Of a stretch of 64,000 nt of DNA, positions 34,175-47,700 are shown in pieces. The translations under genes and the position numbers were made by a program. The stretch is from Casuarina equisetifolia (lineage: Eukaryota > Streptophyta > Magnoliopsida > Fagales > Casuarinaceae), in the NCBI GenBank assembly GCA_028551475.1, contig CM052358.1, positions 4,838,501 through 4,902,500 of the forward strand. The letters run 5' to 3'. Within the stretch, counting starts at the first letter, position 1. The number at the start of each line of letters is the position of its first letter. The notes under the pieces were generated by a model. It searched no databases and was not told the DNA's origin. It saw only the letters and a list, made by a program, of their open reading frames with translations.

Positions 34175-35378
34175 GTAAGTTCATTGTTCCTTGACTTTGC
34201 ATTATTATCTATTCTTCCTTCAGTGTTGATGTAGTTTCAAATGGGTTAGTGTTGAAAGGGCAATGTTTTAAGGGTCAATGTCAAAGGAACAGTTTTGGGA
34301 AGTTCTAACAGCCAGTAGCATTGCAATGACCAATGTTGTGCTGGCAGCCAATGATTTGCCATTTGAGTGACTATTGTTAAGGTATATTTTAAGGTCTATC
34401 GGTTGCTTGTGGATATGGTGTCCGTAGATAAGTGGTCTTAAAGTGAGAATTTATTGGGTATAGAAATTCAGTTTAGTAAGTTGTGTTAGTGATTGATTTA
34501 TGTTTTGACCATTTTTATGTAGTATTTATGTTGGAAAGTGTCAGGGAGCTAGGAAGGTGTTTGAGTACTCATTTGTTGGTGCAGCGCATTATACAATATG
34601 GAGGAAGTGGAAACCTAGCTTAGTCTTTTTGATTCTCTCTCTTGAGTAATGTCATTCTGGTTGAACACGGATTCCCTTCTGGCCTATCTCCTTCTTTTAT
34701 TCTGCCTCTGAGTGTTTCAATTCTTTGTAACTTCCAAATGTGAAAATATTTTGGGCTTGACTTTCTGCTTAGTTTAGTGATTTGGGTTCCATGTTTAGTG
34801 AATATTTAATGGGCCTTTTAATACACCTTGACTTAAGTGAGACTGATATCTGAATTTTCTAAATCTATTTTGGTTAATGAGATATGAAATTCCTTCTTTA
34901 CTTGATGTCATAGGCGTAGTTATTATTGTTGGTATGAGTGTAATTATTATTTTGGTTTTTCTTTTGAGGTTCTATTGAAGTTTGGAGATGTGATAAATCG
35001 CCTAAGTCACTAAATAAAAAATTATGTGAAGGAAAAGTCTCCTAAGTCTTTGAATAAGAAATTATGTGAAGGAAAATAATAGCTTTGATTAAGCATTGCT
35101 GGTGAGTCTGTCATAGTTTCTTTTGTGTTCCCAGTGTTTTCTTCTTCCGATGGTGAAGGAGCACAGAGAATTTGAAATATTTGTTATGTTTTCCAGCAAA
35201 TGGACCACTGTGTTTGCCAAATTGGAATGGGTTCCCTTTGTTGGTACCTAAGTGAAGAGAGTGAGGAAAAGAAAGGAGTATTTGCCATAAATTTTAAGTG
35301 CTTCGATGTGACTACTTCCTCCAGTAGGATCTTTGGTTATGGTCTTGCTTTCTTTGCAGTTTCCGTCAACATTGTGAC
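34175..35378. other. Junction region between BASS4-like and LeuRS genes
   Basis: The last BASS4 exons are not found here. Just before the LeuRS start codon a splice acceptor TTTCTTTGCAG (ending near 35359) suggests a 5'-UTR intron of that gene. A near-duplicate pair with the words CCTAAGTC and AATTATGTGAAGGAAAA occurs at about 35000-35070. Confidence 0.5.
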
Positions 35379-38300
35379 ATGGCATCTGAGGGTGGGAAAA
35401 GCTTTGCCAGGAGGGATCGTCTCTTGCAGATTGAGCAAGATGTTCGAGAATGGTGGGAAAAAGAAGATATTTTCAGGGCTGAACCTGGGGAAAGATGTCC
35501 TAAGCCGGGTGAGAAGTTCTTTGGCAACTTCCCCTATCCTTATATGAATCGATATTTGCATCTTGGACATGCATTCTCACTTTCAAAGCTAGAATTTGCT
35601 GCTGCCTATCATAGACTTAGAGATGCCAATGTCCTCTTGCCATTTGGTTTCCACTGCACTGGTATGCCCATCAAGGCCTCAGCTGATAAACTTTCACGTG
35701 AAATGCAACAATTTGGGAATCCTCCAGTTTTTCCTCGTGAAGTGGATGAGGAAGTAGAAATCGCACAAGAATCTGAGGATGCAAATGGAGGTGCCCCACC
35801 CGAGAAGTTCAAGGGCAAGAAGTCCAAGGCTACGTCAAAGTCAAGTGGTCAGGCGTACCAGTGGGAGATTATGCGTAGTTTTGGCCTTTCTGATAGTGAG
35901 ATATCTAAGTTCCAGAATCCATATAATTGGTTGACCTACTTTCCCCAAATTGCCATGGAGGACCTTAAAGCTTTTGGGTTGGGTTGTGACTGTAGACGAT
36001 CCTTTATCACTATTGACATGAACCCATTTTATGATTCCTTTGTGAGGTGGCAGATGAGTAAGTTAAAATCTATGTGCAAGGTTGTAAAAGATGTAAGATA
36101 CACCATATATTCTCCTCTGGATGGTCAGCCCTGTGCTGATCATGATAGGGCAACTGGGGAAGGAGTTCAGCCTCAAGAGTACACTGTCATCAAGATGGAG
36201 GTGGTGTCACCTTTTCCCCCTAAACTAGGAGTGCTAGAGGGGAGAAAAGTTTTCTTGGTGGCTGCAACTTTGAGACCAGAGACCATGTATGGGCAAACAA
36301 ATGCTTGGGTATTGCCTGATGGGAAGTATGTGGCCTTTGAAATTACTGACACAGAAGTCTTTATTCTCACACAAAGAGCTGCCCTTAATCTTGCATATCA
36401 GGGCCACTCAAGAACCCCTGAGAAACCCACATGCGTGGTTGAGCTGACTGGTTATGATTTAATTGGCCTACCATTACGGTCTCCTCTTTCATTCAATGAG
36501 ATCATATATGCTCTTCCTATGTTAACCATCCTCACAGATAAAGGTACTGGAATCGTCACTAGTGTTCCCAGTGATGCTCCTGCTGATTACATGGCCTTGC
36601 ATGATTTAAAATCAAAGCCAGCTCTTAGGGCAAAGTATGGTGTGAAGGATGAGTGGGTATTGCCATTTGAGATTATTCCCATCATTGACATTCCCGAATT
36701 TAGAGACAGGGCTGCAGAGAAAGTTTGTAATGATCTGAAAATCAAAAGCCAGAATGAGAAGGACAAACTTGCAGAAGCCAAGAAGTTGACATACTTAAAA
36801 GGGTTTACTGAGGGAACAATGGTTGTTGGTGAGTTTTCTGGCGGGAGAGTCCAGGAAGCAAAGCCATTGATCAGGAGCAAGCTTTTGGAGTTGGGCCTGG
36901 CAATTATGTATAGTGAGCCTGAGAAGCGAGTAGTGTCAAGGTCTGGTGATGAATGTGTTGTGGCTCTTACAGATCAATGGTACATCATGTATGGTGAACC
37001 AGAATGGAAAAAGTTGGCTGAGGAGTGCCTGTCTAGCATGAATCTATTTTCTGATGAGACAAGACATGGTTTTGAGCACACTTTGGGCTGGCTGAATCAG
37101 TGGGCTTGTTCACGATCCTTTGGGCTAGGGACTCGCATCCCATGGGATGAACAATATCTTGTTGAGTCACTATATGATTCCACCATCTACATGGCTTATT
37201 ACACCGTTGCCCACCTGTTACAGAATGGGGACTTGTATGGATCCAATGCATCTCTAATAAAGCCTGAACAATTGACTGATGAAGTCTGGGACTTTCTTTT
37301 CTGTGGTGACCCCTACCCAAAGTCATCCAGTATTTCTTCATCTATTCTTAATAAGATGAAGCAAGAGTTTGAATATTGGTAATTTGATGTTCGAGTGTCT
37401 GGTAAAGATCTCATCCAGAATCATTTGACCTTCTCCATCTACAATCACACAGCAATAATGTCCAAGAATCACTGGCCGCGGGGGTTTAGGTGCAATGGAC
37501 ACATCATGCTCAATTCTGAGAAGATGTCCAAGTCAACAGGGAATTTCCGGAACTTGCGCCAGGCAATCGAGGAATTTTCTGCTGATGCCACACGATTTTC
37601 TTTGGCTGATTCTGGTGATGGTGTTGATGATGCAAATTTTGTATTTGAGACTGCAAATGCTGCTATCTTACGACTTACTAAAGAGATTTCTTGGATGGAA
37701 GAGGTTTGAACTGTAGAGTCTTATTTGAGAGTAGGCCCCCCATCAACTTATGCTGATCGGGTGTTTGCAAATGAGATAAACATTGCTGTCAAATTGACTG
37801 AGCAGCATTACCAGAATTACATGTTTCGAGAAGCTCTGAGAACTGGATTTTTTGACCTTCAAGCAGCCAGGGATGAGTACAGGTTCTCATGTGGTGCTGC
37901 TGGCATGAACTATGACTTGGTTTGGCGTTTTATGGAGGTGCAAACGAGGCTTATCACTCCAATCTGTCCTCACTATGCGGAGTATGTTTGGAGGAATCTT
38001 TTGAAGAAGACTAAGTCTGTTCTGAAGGCTCGATGGCCTGTAGCTGATGATCCGGACCTTACTCTTAAGATTGCCAGTAAGTATTTGCAAGACTCAATTG
38101 TTTTGATGAGAAAACTGCTTCAGAAACAAGTATTAGGTTCAAAGAAAGCCAACAAGACTGGCGCTCCAGTCACTTCCCTGACTGAAGACAACAAGCTAGC
38201 AGGGTTGATATATGTGAATGAGCAATTTGATGGATGGAAGGCAGAGTGCCTTACAATATTGCAAAGCAAATTTGATAGGGAGACTCGCACTTTTGCGCCA

Positions 38301-38636
38301 GATAAGGAGATACTCGAGGCACTGAAGAATAGTTTTGTTGGTCAGGCTAAAGATTTCAAGCAAACCCAAAAGCTGTGTATGCCTTTCTTGAGGTTCAAGA
38401 AGGATGAGGCAATTGCACTTGGAGTTCAGGCTCTGAATTTGAGGCTACCATTTGGGGAGATTGAGGTCCTCCAGGAGAACTTGGACTTAATTAAGAGACA
38501 ACTTGGTCTTGAAGAGGTGGAGGTTTTATCCGCGACCAATCCAGATGCTGTTGCTAAAGCTGGTCCTCTCGTTTCATTACTGAATCAGAATCCTCTGACC
38601 CCTGGCAATCCAACTGCCATCTTCTTGTCAAGGTAA
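35379..38636 (+). pseudogene. Cytosolic leucyl-tRNA synthetase with two in-frame stops
   Basis: LeuRS charges tRNA-Leu in the cytosol. One continuous frame of 1085 codons, the usual length for plant cytosolic LeuRS, starts MASEGGKSFARRDRL. It carries the class I HIGH-type motif (HLGH), the editing-domain motif TLRPETMYGQTNAW, GTGIVTSVPSDAP, the KMSKS loop ([12 protein letters not shown]) and the C-terminal LGLEEVEV block. It is interrupted twice without loss of frame: TAA at 37380-37382 inside the EFEYW segment, consistent with a 3-base loss, and TGA at 37707-37709 after WMEEV. The residue before the HLGH motif where plant enzymes have MNGYL is Arg (MNRYL), and GCDWRRSF reads GCDCRRSF. No introns interrupt the frame. 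The acceptor upstream argues against a processed copy. It is likely a degenerating duplicate. Confidence 0.88.
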
Positions 38637-41464
38637 AACAAATTGGTGAAATCTGTTTCTGTAGAATTGCTGACCTATCTAAATGTATTCATGTAGGAAA
38701 TCTTTTCTGTCTTCGTTAACATGGATCTCAATTACACATTGTTTTCTGATGAGATGAGTTTCTTCCCTCTCTTCTATTTGTTTTGCTTTTGTACTTCAAG
38801 CATTCTCTTCTGCAATATTGGTGTGGCTTAGGATAACAAAGATAGTTAAATAAGCTGAATCCCTGATGAGGAAGTCAGAATTTATTTTTCCCCATCCATC
38901 TTCTCTGCAATCGGAAAGAAGATTTTTCTTTCTTCTTCATATTAAGAAATAGTTGAAGTAAGTAATCTGATAGATTGATGAGATTTAGTGGGGATATCTG
39001 TTCTGGCAACTTGAATCTTGACATGAAATCAAATGTTGCTAGCTTTTAGATTGTGGTTCCATCTTGATGGTATCATTGTTCTTACATGTATTGTATCTTT
39101 CCAGCTGAAGTTTTTCAAAAGAGTCACTTTTACACTCATCTAGAAAGATGTTTGAAATTGTGCTTCTCTCTTTTAATAAATTCTTAACATGTTCCGCATG
39201 TCTGATCAGAGATGCAGAAATTTATTTTGGGTGATACAACTGGACTGCTGGTGTGCATAGGTTTTCCTGTGCGCATGTTGGACTGCTGCATTGTTGCCTT
39301 CCTCCATAATCACCTCTTCAAATTCATCAGATGTCTATTTGTTACCCCGATCATCTCTAGTTTGGGAACTTTAATTTTCTGGCAGATATTTATAATTATC
39401 TTACTGTCAGATATGATAGTTCTCTGGCACATCTTTGACATTGTAAAGTCGTCAATATACTCGGCATCTCATAACAATACTCATTGTGCTGTGATTACAT
39501 TGCATCTCCTCCCTCTGACACAAGGAGTGGAGGGTGAAGTCATGGGTTTAATTCTGTAGGGATGTTGAGTATTTTTTCCATAGGGATAAAGAAAAGGTGA
39601 ACTTGATTTCGTCAAACTTGAAGGTCTTCATTGTCCTGTTTTTACCTTATTTGATAGCAATAGTACTCAATGTTTTTTTTTTCTCTTTTTTCAACGTTGT
39701 ACTGAAATTCTTTTCCTCACTCCTGTGTACTGATAGGACATAAGAAACACTGGCAGTAAATTACCTGACTCAGAAGCTGATGATCTTGCTTTGGGAGAAC
39801 TGGAATGACTCTGCATACCAGAAGATCCTTGCTTTGGCATATGTTATTTCTTCACAAGATTTTGGAGAAGTAACACTATTAAATTAAAGCAATAGCATTT
39901 CCGTTGGTGCTGTTCCTCTGATATGAACCGGCCATTTTTTCTTTTTACCTTTTTCCTAGCTGTCGCTGGAAAAGCTTTCGATTGCCTACTTCTGCGATGT
40001 ACTATGTACTCCGGGTTTTAAGAATAGCATGTTATGCTCCTGCTTTTAGTATTTCATACTTTCTTACTTCTTGTCAATGGAAAATCTTGTTCGTTAAATG
40101 TTGTATTCTAAAAACTGTCCTCAATCCCCTCCCATTGCCCCAGGCAACAAATTAAAAGAAACAAACAAAAATCCACTCCAGAGATGAAGTCATATGGGTT
40201 GACATAGGACGAAGATGAGTTCAAAATATGAAGATCGTCTCAGTCATGCATAAATCTTGATTCGGTATCATTCATTGTATGCGAGGTTAAGCCTTCATCT
40301 GAAAGTCGTATTGATCGGAGCATGAAATCTGTTTAAAACCAACTCCCCTGCCATTAAATCACACTGATAATGTGATGGAAAACTGAGCAATAAGGACATT
40401 ATATCAGCACGAGCTGAAATTTGGAAGTGGGCCTCGGGCGTTGGGCCTTGATTGTGAGCTCTCACGGCAAAGACATAAGGTTGCCTCTGAAAATCGACAA
40501 ATGAAGTCATGAGCTATTGAAAGATAATTCAGAGGTAGATCCAAGGGTCCTCGACCAGTATGAAAAAAGGTAAGATGAGAGGGAAAAAAGTATTGAGACA
40601 AAGAAAGAACGTGAGGCCTTAATGTAACTTAACGTGGAAGGGTAATGTTGTGGGCTGTGCAGGTCCTTGCAGAATAAAGTCCCCAAGAGGAAGAGGGCGT
40701 TGTCTTCCCTTACGAGAAATCTTGAGACTAATAGAAGAAGACGAAGAGAAGGAGAAGAAGATGGAGAAGACGAAGATGAAGATAAAAATCTAGGGTTCTT
40801 TAAACTTGAGAAATTTAGAATGTTCTGATAAAAATCCAGGGTTCTATAAACTTAAAAAATTTAGAATGTTCTGCCCACACCCACGACACTCTATTTAACC
40901 CACCCAAATACACCAACTCCTGCATGGCTTATCTAATATTACCTGGCAGTCATCAAGTCAAATATCCATACGATAGAAATATCCACAGAGACGCCAAAAC
41001 AATAGAACACACCACCACAAAGCAACACTGCATTTCCTTGCTCTTATGATTAGCCTTATCCTCAAGGCTAAAGTCTAGAAAATATAGAGCCTAGGTCATG
41101 ATCTATGGACCTCTTACTAGCACTTTAACAACCTTGCCATTGAGGTGCTCGAGGTATGTTTTAAATATCTGCATCCACCTTTTTTGGTTTCGAATATAAA
41201 ATAGTTTAATTATTTCTTTTTTATCAGATTTTTATCCTCTCTTTTTTTGCGGTAATAAATATATTGCAGCACCTTTCCTATTTTGCGTTTATGTCCGGTT
41301 CCTAACTTTGCATTCTAGAAGATAGAAAAAGAAACATATGTTTGACGAAATGTTCAATGAGAGTCTATTCTAAAATCTTAAGGTATTAGATGAAAAAATC
41401 TCATCACTTATAAACTTAATAGCCCATTCTCATGCTTTTAATGTGAGATAATATTCATTTTTAA
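38637..41464. other. LeuRS 3' region and intergenic DNA
   Basis: No complete gene is seen. A stretch at 39737-39808 after a TGATAG acceptor could encode a short acidic tail (DIRNTGSKLPDSEADD) and might be a distal LeuRS exon or UTR. A 48-base near-duplicate (AAAAATC.AGGGTTCT) lies at about 40779-40875, next to a GAAGA-rich tract. From 41357 a partial, diverged copy of the start of the DREB2 array block appears. Confidence 0.45.
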
Positions 41465-42028
41465 CATTCTCTTTTACTTGCATGCTGACATAAGCATTAC
41501 AAGCGGATTGAAGTCTAACTTCAAAGTGGAGGCTCATCCCTAGCTCCGATACCATATAAGAGTATAATGTTCTATTCTAAAACCTTAAGGCATTAGGTAA
41601 AGAAATATGATCATTTATAAACTCAGTAACTCATCCTCATGCTTCCAATGTAGAATAACACTCACCTTTAATAGTTGCAAACAAGTCTTTTGATCATAAA
41701 TATTATAGTAGAATTATAGAATTGTAAGGATAGGGAAGGGGACCTCCAAAAAGGGAACAAATGCATTATGATTTTCTTCTTTAAAAATAAAAACAACAAA
41801 AGCTTGAATTTAAGAAGGAGAAGATTAAAAGCCAAACAAACAAGACAAATTAACCACCTTAAGACTAAAAACCAAGCTTGAATTTTTTAAAATTACTGTG
41901 TTGCTTGGTTTGAGAGAAAGGCTTCCAAATGTATTTTTGATCAATGAAAAAAGGCTCTAGATTCATTTGAATCATTGCATGTTAAACATCCAAAGTTTAT
42001 GACATTACTATCTCTAACTGAAGTCTTG

Positions 42029-42920
42029 ATGGTGCCAGAGGAAAAGTCACTGACACAGAGGAAGTCATGAAATGGAAAAGACAACTCTATCACTGGCTAA
42101 AACCTTTTTCAAGTCGAAGGAATTTAATGTTTGGCTTGAAGCTTACAATAATAATGGTGAACCAATTTGTAAAGCTCTAACTGTGGGGTCAAAGAAAGGA
42201 TGTATGAAAGAAAATAGAGAGTTTGAAATTTTGTTATATAAGTTTAAAGGTATTAAGTAAAGGGCATGGAGAAAATGGGTTGCAAAAATTCACAAGCCAA
42301 ATGGGAAAAGACTTTGACTTGGTACTTTTGCAAATATAGTTAAAGTACCATTTTCCTATGATGAAGTTGTAAAGGCAATCTATGACATTTGTGCCTACCT
42401 TGAGCCTACCTTAATTTTCCAAATTGTTTCACATCAAGCAACTATTTGGCAATAACACCATTGGGTTCTAATTTGTCAATTGGTTTGAAGTTTATGTAGC
42501 TGAGAATGAAAGCATGAATCTTGGTTCTCTTAACTTAAGAAACTAGGATGAGAAAGTTGAAGCTAGAATTGATGTTTTGCATGCTTAAGTCATAGAAATT
42601 GTCATACTTAGCAATAGGTAAAAGCCAGAAGCAAATCTTGAACTATCTAAAACTAGAAACGATTCTACTAGTATTTTAAATTATGTTTGGCATTAAGAAA
42701 AGTATTTCATAAATGAAATGTTTGATTTGGATGAACTTAATTCACTCTTGACCAGTAGTCCTTAAAGCAATTATGAAATTGGTACTAGGTTTATGATGCT
42801 TGACAACCTTGGTTTCCTTTCAACTAGCACACACAGTCATTTGATTTGTCACAACAATGGTAGAATTCAAACATTAAGTTGCTTGATAATTTAATTGATG
42901 TGCCAACAAACACCTTTTAA
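42029..42920 (+). pseudogene. DREB2-type AP2/ERF pseudogene, unit 1 (copy 2)
   Basis: Matches 558-1450. The ATG at 42029 is followed by a TGA near 42068 that differs from copy 1. The frame at 42072 has KSKEFN where copy 1 has KWKEFN, so the conserved Trp is lost. GSKKGCMK and YKFKGIK are kept, and the stop after the latter is shared. It is not functional. Confidence 0.85.
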
Positions 42921-43349
42921 AGTTAATACAATTCTTGTCATTAGAAACTCCACCACGTCATCCTTCATCTAGCCAACTATCCATCTATCTATTTTCAAGA
43001 ATTTCCCTAGCTATTTAACCCAAACCAAAAAACTTTAGCACCTTATCATCCTCTAACTTGCCAGTTACTTAATCTATCCAACCCCAAGAATTTTCTCAAT
43101 TGTGTAACCTAAACCAGAAACTCCATCTCATGGTCAGTCATCCTCCACTTAGCTAGCCACCCATTTATCCACCTTAAGAATTTTTCTGACCATCCAATCT
43201 CAAGCAATACTCTATTGTTTAACCCTTCTCCACTTGACTAACCATATATTTGTCTACCATTAAGAATTTCTCCAAAAAAAGAAAAGGGAAAAATAAATAG
43301 ATAAAAGTGATTTATCTTAATTTTTTAGCCCAAACCACTATTTATACAT

Positions 43350-44110
43350 AAATAAGCAAAAACTAATTTATAAAACTCTAGCCATGGGTCAAAGAAGGAA
43401 TGCATAGAAGGAAAGGGTGGGCTTGAGAACTTGTTATATAAGTCAAGAGATGTTAAGTAGAGAACATGAGGAAAATAGGTTGTAGAAATTTGTGAGTCAA
43501 ATGGAAAAAAGGCTTTGGCTTAGTACTTTTGTAAATGTAGTTGAAGCAATCTTTTCTAATGATGAAGCTATAAGGGCAATCTATAGCACTTATACCTTCA
43601 TTAATTTTCCAAATTGCACCACATCAAGTAGTAACTTAGCAATGACACTACCATGTTCTAATTTTCAATTGCAATAATAAATGTAAAATTTATGTAGATG
43701 AAAGTGAAAACATGAATCTTGCTTCTTGAAGCTTAAGAAACCAAAATGAGAAAGTTAGAGAATTGATGTTTTGCATGCTCAAGTCATAGAAACTACCATA
43801 GCAAGGAATACACTAAAGCTAAAAGTAAATCTTGAACTATTTAACACCAAAAATGGATCTACTAGAGTTTCAAATTATGTTTGACATTAAGAAAAGTATT
43901 TCACAAATGAAATATTTGATTTGAATGAACTTAACTCACTCTTGAATAATAGTCCTCAGAGTAATTATGAAACTAGTACAAGATTTTGGTTGTGATGCTT
44001 GACAACCTTGGTTTCCTTTTAACTAACACACGAAGTTATCTAATTTGTTATAGTAATGGTAGAATTCAAACACCAAGTTGCTTAAGAATTTAATTGATAT
44101 GACAATAGAT
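43350..44110 (+). pseudogene. DREB2-type AP2/ERF pseudogene, unit 2 (copy 2)
   Basis: Matches 1860-2640. An open stretch at 43492-43677 keeps KRLWLSTFVNVVEA and the AIRAIYSTY block, the second half of the AP2 domain. Several stops lie upstream. Confidence 0.82.
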
Positions 44111-44539
44111 ACCTTCTAAAGTTAATACAACTCCTAGCATTAAAAATTCCACCACCTAATCTTTCATCTAACCAACCAACCATTTACCCATCTCCAAGAA
44201 TTTTCCTAGCTATTCAACCTAACCAAAATTTTCAACACCCTACCATCCTTTACCTTGCCAACTGGTCAATCATTACACCCCAATTTTTTTTTTCAATTTT
44301 CCAATCCAAACCAAAAATTCTACCTTTTAGTCATCCTCCACTCAGCTAGCCACCTATCTATCCAGCCTAAAGAATTTTCTTGTTCGTCCAATCCCAACTA
44401 GTAGCTTTACCATTCAAACATCCTCCATTTGATTAGCAAAACATTTTCCACCCCCAGGAATTTCCCCAAGAAAAGGAAAAAAGCAAATTGAATAGATAAA
44501 AGTAGTTTAGCTTAATTTTTTAGTCCAAACCACTATTTA

Positions 44540-45250
44540 TACATACTTAAACAAAAACCAGTTCGTAAAACTCTAGCTATAGGGTCAAAGAAGGAATATA
44601 TGAAAGGAAAAGGAGGACTTAAGAACTTCTTATATAAGTTTAGATATGTTAGGTAGAGGACATGAGAAAAATGGGTTGCAAAATTTATGCGCCAAATGAG
44701 AAAAGGCTTTAGCTTGGTGCTTTTGCAAATGCAATTGAAGCAACTTTTTCTTGTGATGAAGTTGCAAAGGCAATTTGTGGCACTTATGCATGCCCTAATT
44801 TTCTAGATTACTCCCCCTGAAGCAACTACTTGGCAACAATACTACCAAGTTTTGATTTTACAACTAAATCAATCAATCTAAAGTTTATGCAATTGAGAGT
44901 GAAAGCATGAATCTTGATTCTCCCAACTAAGAAATTAGGATAAGAAAGTTAAGGTTAAAATTGATGTTTTGCATACTCAAGTCACAGAAACTACCATACT
45001 TAGCAATAGGCTAAGTTGTGTTTGGCATTAAGAAGAGTATGTCTTAGATGAAACATATAATTTAGATGAACTTACTTCACTCTTGACTAGTAGTCCTTAA
45101 AGTAATTATAAATTGGTACTAGGTTTCAATTATGATGCTTGACAACCTTGGTTTCCTTTCAACTAGTGCATGAAGCCATCTAATTTGTCATAACAATGGT
45201 AGAATTCAATCATTGAGTTATTTGATAATTTAATTGATGTGTCAACAAAC
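44540..45250 (+). pseudogene. DREB2-type AP2/ERF pseudogene, unit 3 (copy 2)
   Basis: Matches 3060-3790. The AP2 remnant LGAFANAIEATFSCDEVAKA is kept with the same flanking stop, so this defect arose before the block duplication. Confidence 0.78.
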
Positions 45251-45618
45251 ACCTTCTAAAGTACTACAATTCTTGCCATTAGAAACTCCACTATGCCATC
45301 CTTCATTTGGCTAACCATCCATTTATCTTCTTTCAGAATTTCCCTAGTTGCTCAACCCAAACCAAAAACCTCAACACCCTGTCATCCTCCACCTTGCTAG
45401 CCACTCAATCTAATCCACCTCTAAGAATTTTTTTCAATTGTCTAACCCAAACCAAAAACTCTACCACCTAACTATCTTCTACTTGGCTAACCACCCCTCT
45501 ATCCAAACCTAATGATTTTCCTAGCCAACCAATCCTAGCCAGAAACTCTACCATTCAAATATCCTCTATTCGACTAACCAAATATTTGTCAACTCCCAAG
45601 AATTCTCTTAAGAAAAGG

Positions 45619-46871
45619 TGATAACTCTATTTTTATAGAGTTATTTTACTTATTTTAGGCAATAAATATTTTTAATAATTGTGAAAAAAATTTGAACTAC
45701 TTTTTATTTACTTAACTTTATCTTGTTTATGAAATACAAAGAGGCAAGGAGAAAAAGAATGAACATGGAGAACCTAATGCTTATTATGTGACAAAATTGT
45801 AATATCAAGATCAAGAGAGTCAAGATGGGCTTTGGCTTTGGATGATTGTTATTAGATTTTTTGTTTTTTTTGGGTTTTCTATTTATTTAGAAAACCCAAT
45901 TATGTTAGGAATTCAAATTCTAATTAATTTAGGAGTTCAAAACCCAATTATTTTAGGTCTCTAAAACCTAGTTCTACTAAGATGGTTGATAGGTCTAAAC
46001 CTAAACCCTATTTAAGAGAAGATAAGAGGCAAAAGGAGGGGAGGAGGAGAAAATTGAGCATAACTCAAGATAAAGGCCAAAAACTTAAGGTTTTCTTGAA
46101 GAGAAGACAAAAAGGGTGACAGATTTCTTGTTCTTGGATTCAAAATGTCTTTTTTATTTCTTATTATTGTTCTTCCTCATTATTTATTTATGTTTTAGTT
46201 TACTTTTGTTAGAGTTATGATGTAACCTAATTATGATGGTATAAATCTTATGATTGTTATGATTTGCAAGATATTTTATTTATGTGAAGTTACATATTAC
46301 TATGTTTAATGCTTTTAAGTGATTAGCTACCACTTGAATGATTTGATTTGCATGTTTGAGACCGACAGGAGATGATATGCAGTTGCTTATTGTAATATGT
46401 AACTATAAATTAAATATGGATAGACATATACCATATTGTTTGTGTGGCTTTCGGTGTAAACTGGGAATGTTGACAGATTCGAATGCATTTAGTTTATTTC
46501 AATTCATGTATAGAGATATAGTGAGTTAATGAACTAAATAGATTTGCTATACCTAGACATAGGATAGTAAATAAATTAGGAATTTTCATCATCACATAGA
46601 TATTATTTCTCTTGCAAGTATACATAATCTACATTAATACCTAGTAGTTATGGTGAAATCATATGCTTTAACATATTTATTGTATTTAGTTTTCTTAGAT
46701 TTAGTTAGTTAATCTATCATCTATAAATTTGGTTTGCTAGATAAATTCTATGAGTTGTTCACCATCAGTAATTAGTTGGCTTAGTAATCACCAATTTTTG
46801 TGGGATGATATCTTTCTCGTCATTATATTACTTGTTCAACATGTTCACTTGCATTTAAATTTCACCAAATA
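45619..46871 (+). mobile_element. Solo LTR of an Athila-type element
   Basis: Compared with 4129-4170 in copy 1, a 1253-base insertion begins TGATAACTC and ends ACCAAATA. It is flanked by the 5-base target duplication AAAGG (45614-45618 and 46872-46876). Its end is related to the LTRs of the element at 49200-56025 (words CTTGTTC.ACATGTTC and TTTCACC). Only one LTR is present, which is the outcome of LTR-LTR recombination. Confidence 0.9.
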
Positions 46872-46934
46872 AAAGGAAAAGAGAAAAATGAATAGATAAA
46901 AGTAGTTTATCTTAACATTTTAGTCCAAACCACT

Positions 46935-47700
46935 ATTTATAATAAACAAACAAGAACCAATCCGTAAAACTTTAACTATGGGGTCAAAGAAGGAATGTAT
47001 GAAAAGAAAAGGAAAGCTTGATAACTTGTTATATAAGTTCAAAGATGTTAGGCAAAGCACATGAGGAAAATGGGATATAGAAATCCATAAGCCAAATGGG
47101 AAAAGGCTCTAGCTTGGTACTTTTGCAAATGCAGTTAAATCAACCTTTTCCCATGATGAAGTCGCGGGGGCAATCTATGGCACTTATTCTTACCTTAATT
47201 TTCCATATTGCTCCCTATTAAGCAACTACTTGGCAACGACAACACCAAGTTTTGATTTTACAACTGTATTAATCAATATGAAGTTTATGTAGTTAAGAAT
47301 GAAAGTGTGAATCTTGCTTTTTCCAACTTAAGAAACAAGACAAGAAAGTTAAAGTGGGAACCAATATTTCACCTACTTAAGTTATTGAAGTTGTCATACC
47401 AAGTGGAATGCCGCAACTAGAAGTAAATCCTAAATTATTTGACGCTAGAAATGATTTTACTAGCATTGTAAATTATGTTTGGCATGCTAAAGAGTATTTT
47501 GTAGATGAAATGTTTGACTTGGAATGACTTATTGCTCTTTTCAATAATAGTCCTCAAAATAATATGGAATTGATATTGAGTTTCAATTGTTATGCTTATT
47601 GACTTTGGTTCATTTTCCACTAGTGTACAAAGTCATCTGATTTGTTATGGCAGTGGAAAAATTCAAACACCAAATTGTTCGAGAGTTTAGTTGACATGGC
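46935..47700 (+). pseudogene. DREB2-type AP2/ERF pseudogene, unit 4 (copy 2)
   Basis: Matches 4220-5000. GSKKECMK, GKWDIEI and the FSHDEVAG block are kept with the same stops as copy 1. It lies downstream of the solo LTR. Confidence 0.8.

Noticed and set aside
35379-38636. LeuRS as a processed (retrotransposed) pseudogene
   Set aside because: A splice acceptor lies just upstream of the start codon, and there is no poly-A tail or flanking short duplication after the stop. The lack of coding introns may be native to the gene.
41542-41553. Sequence resembling a tRNA-Met primer-binding site on the minus strand (also 71-83)
   Set aside because: No LTR pair or retroelement protein lies next to it, and both sites belong to the block repeat.
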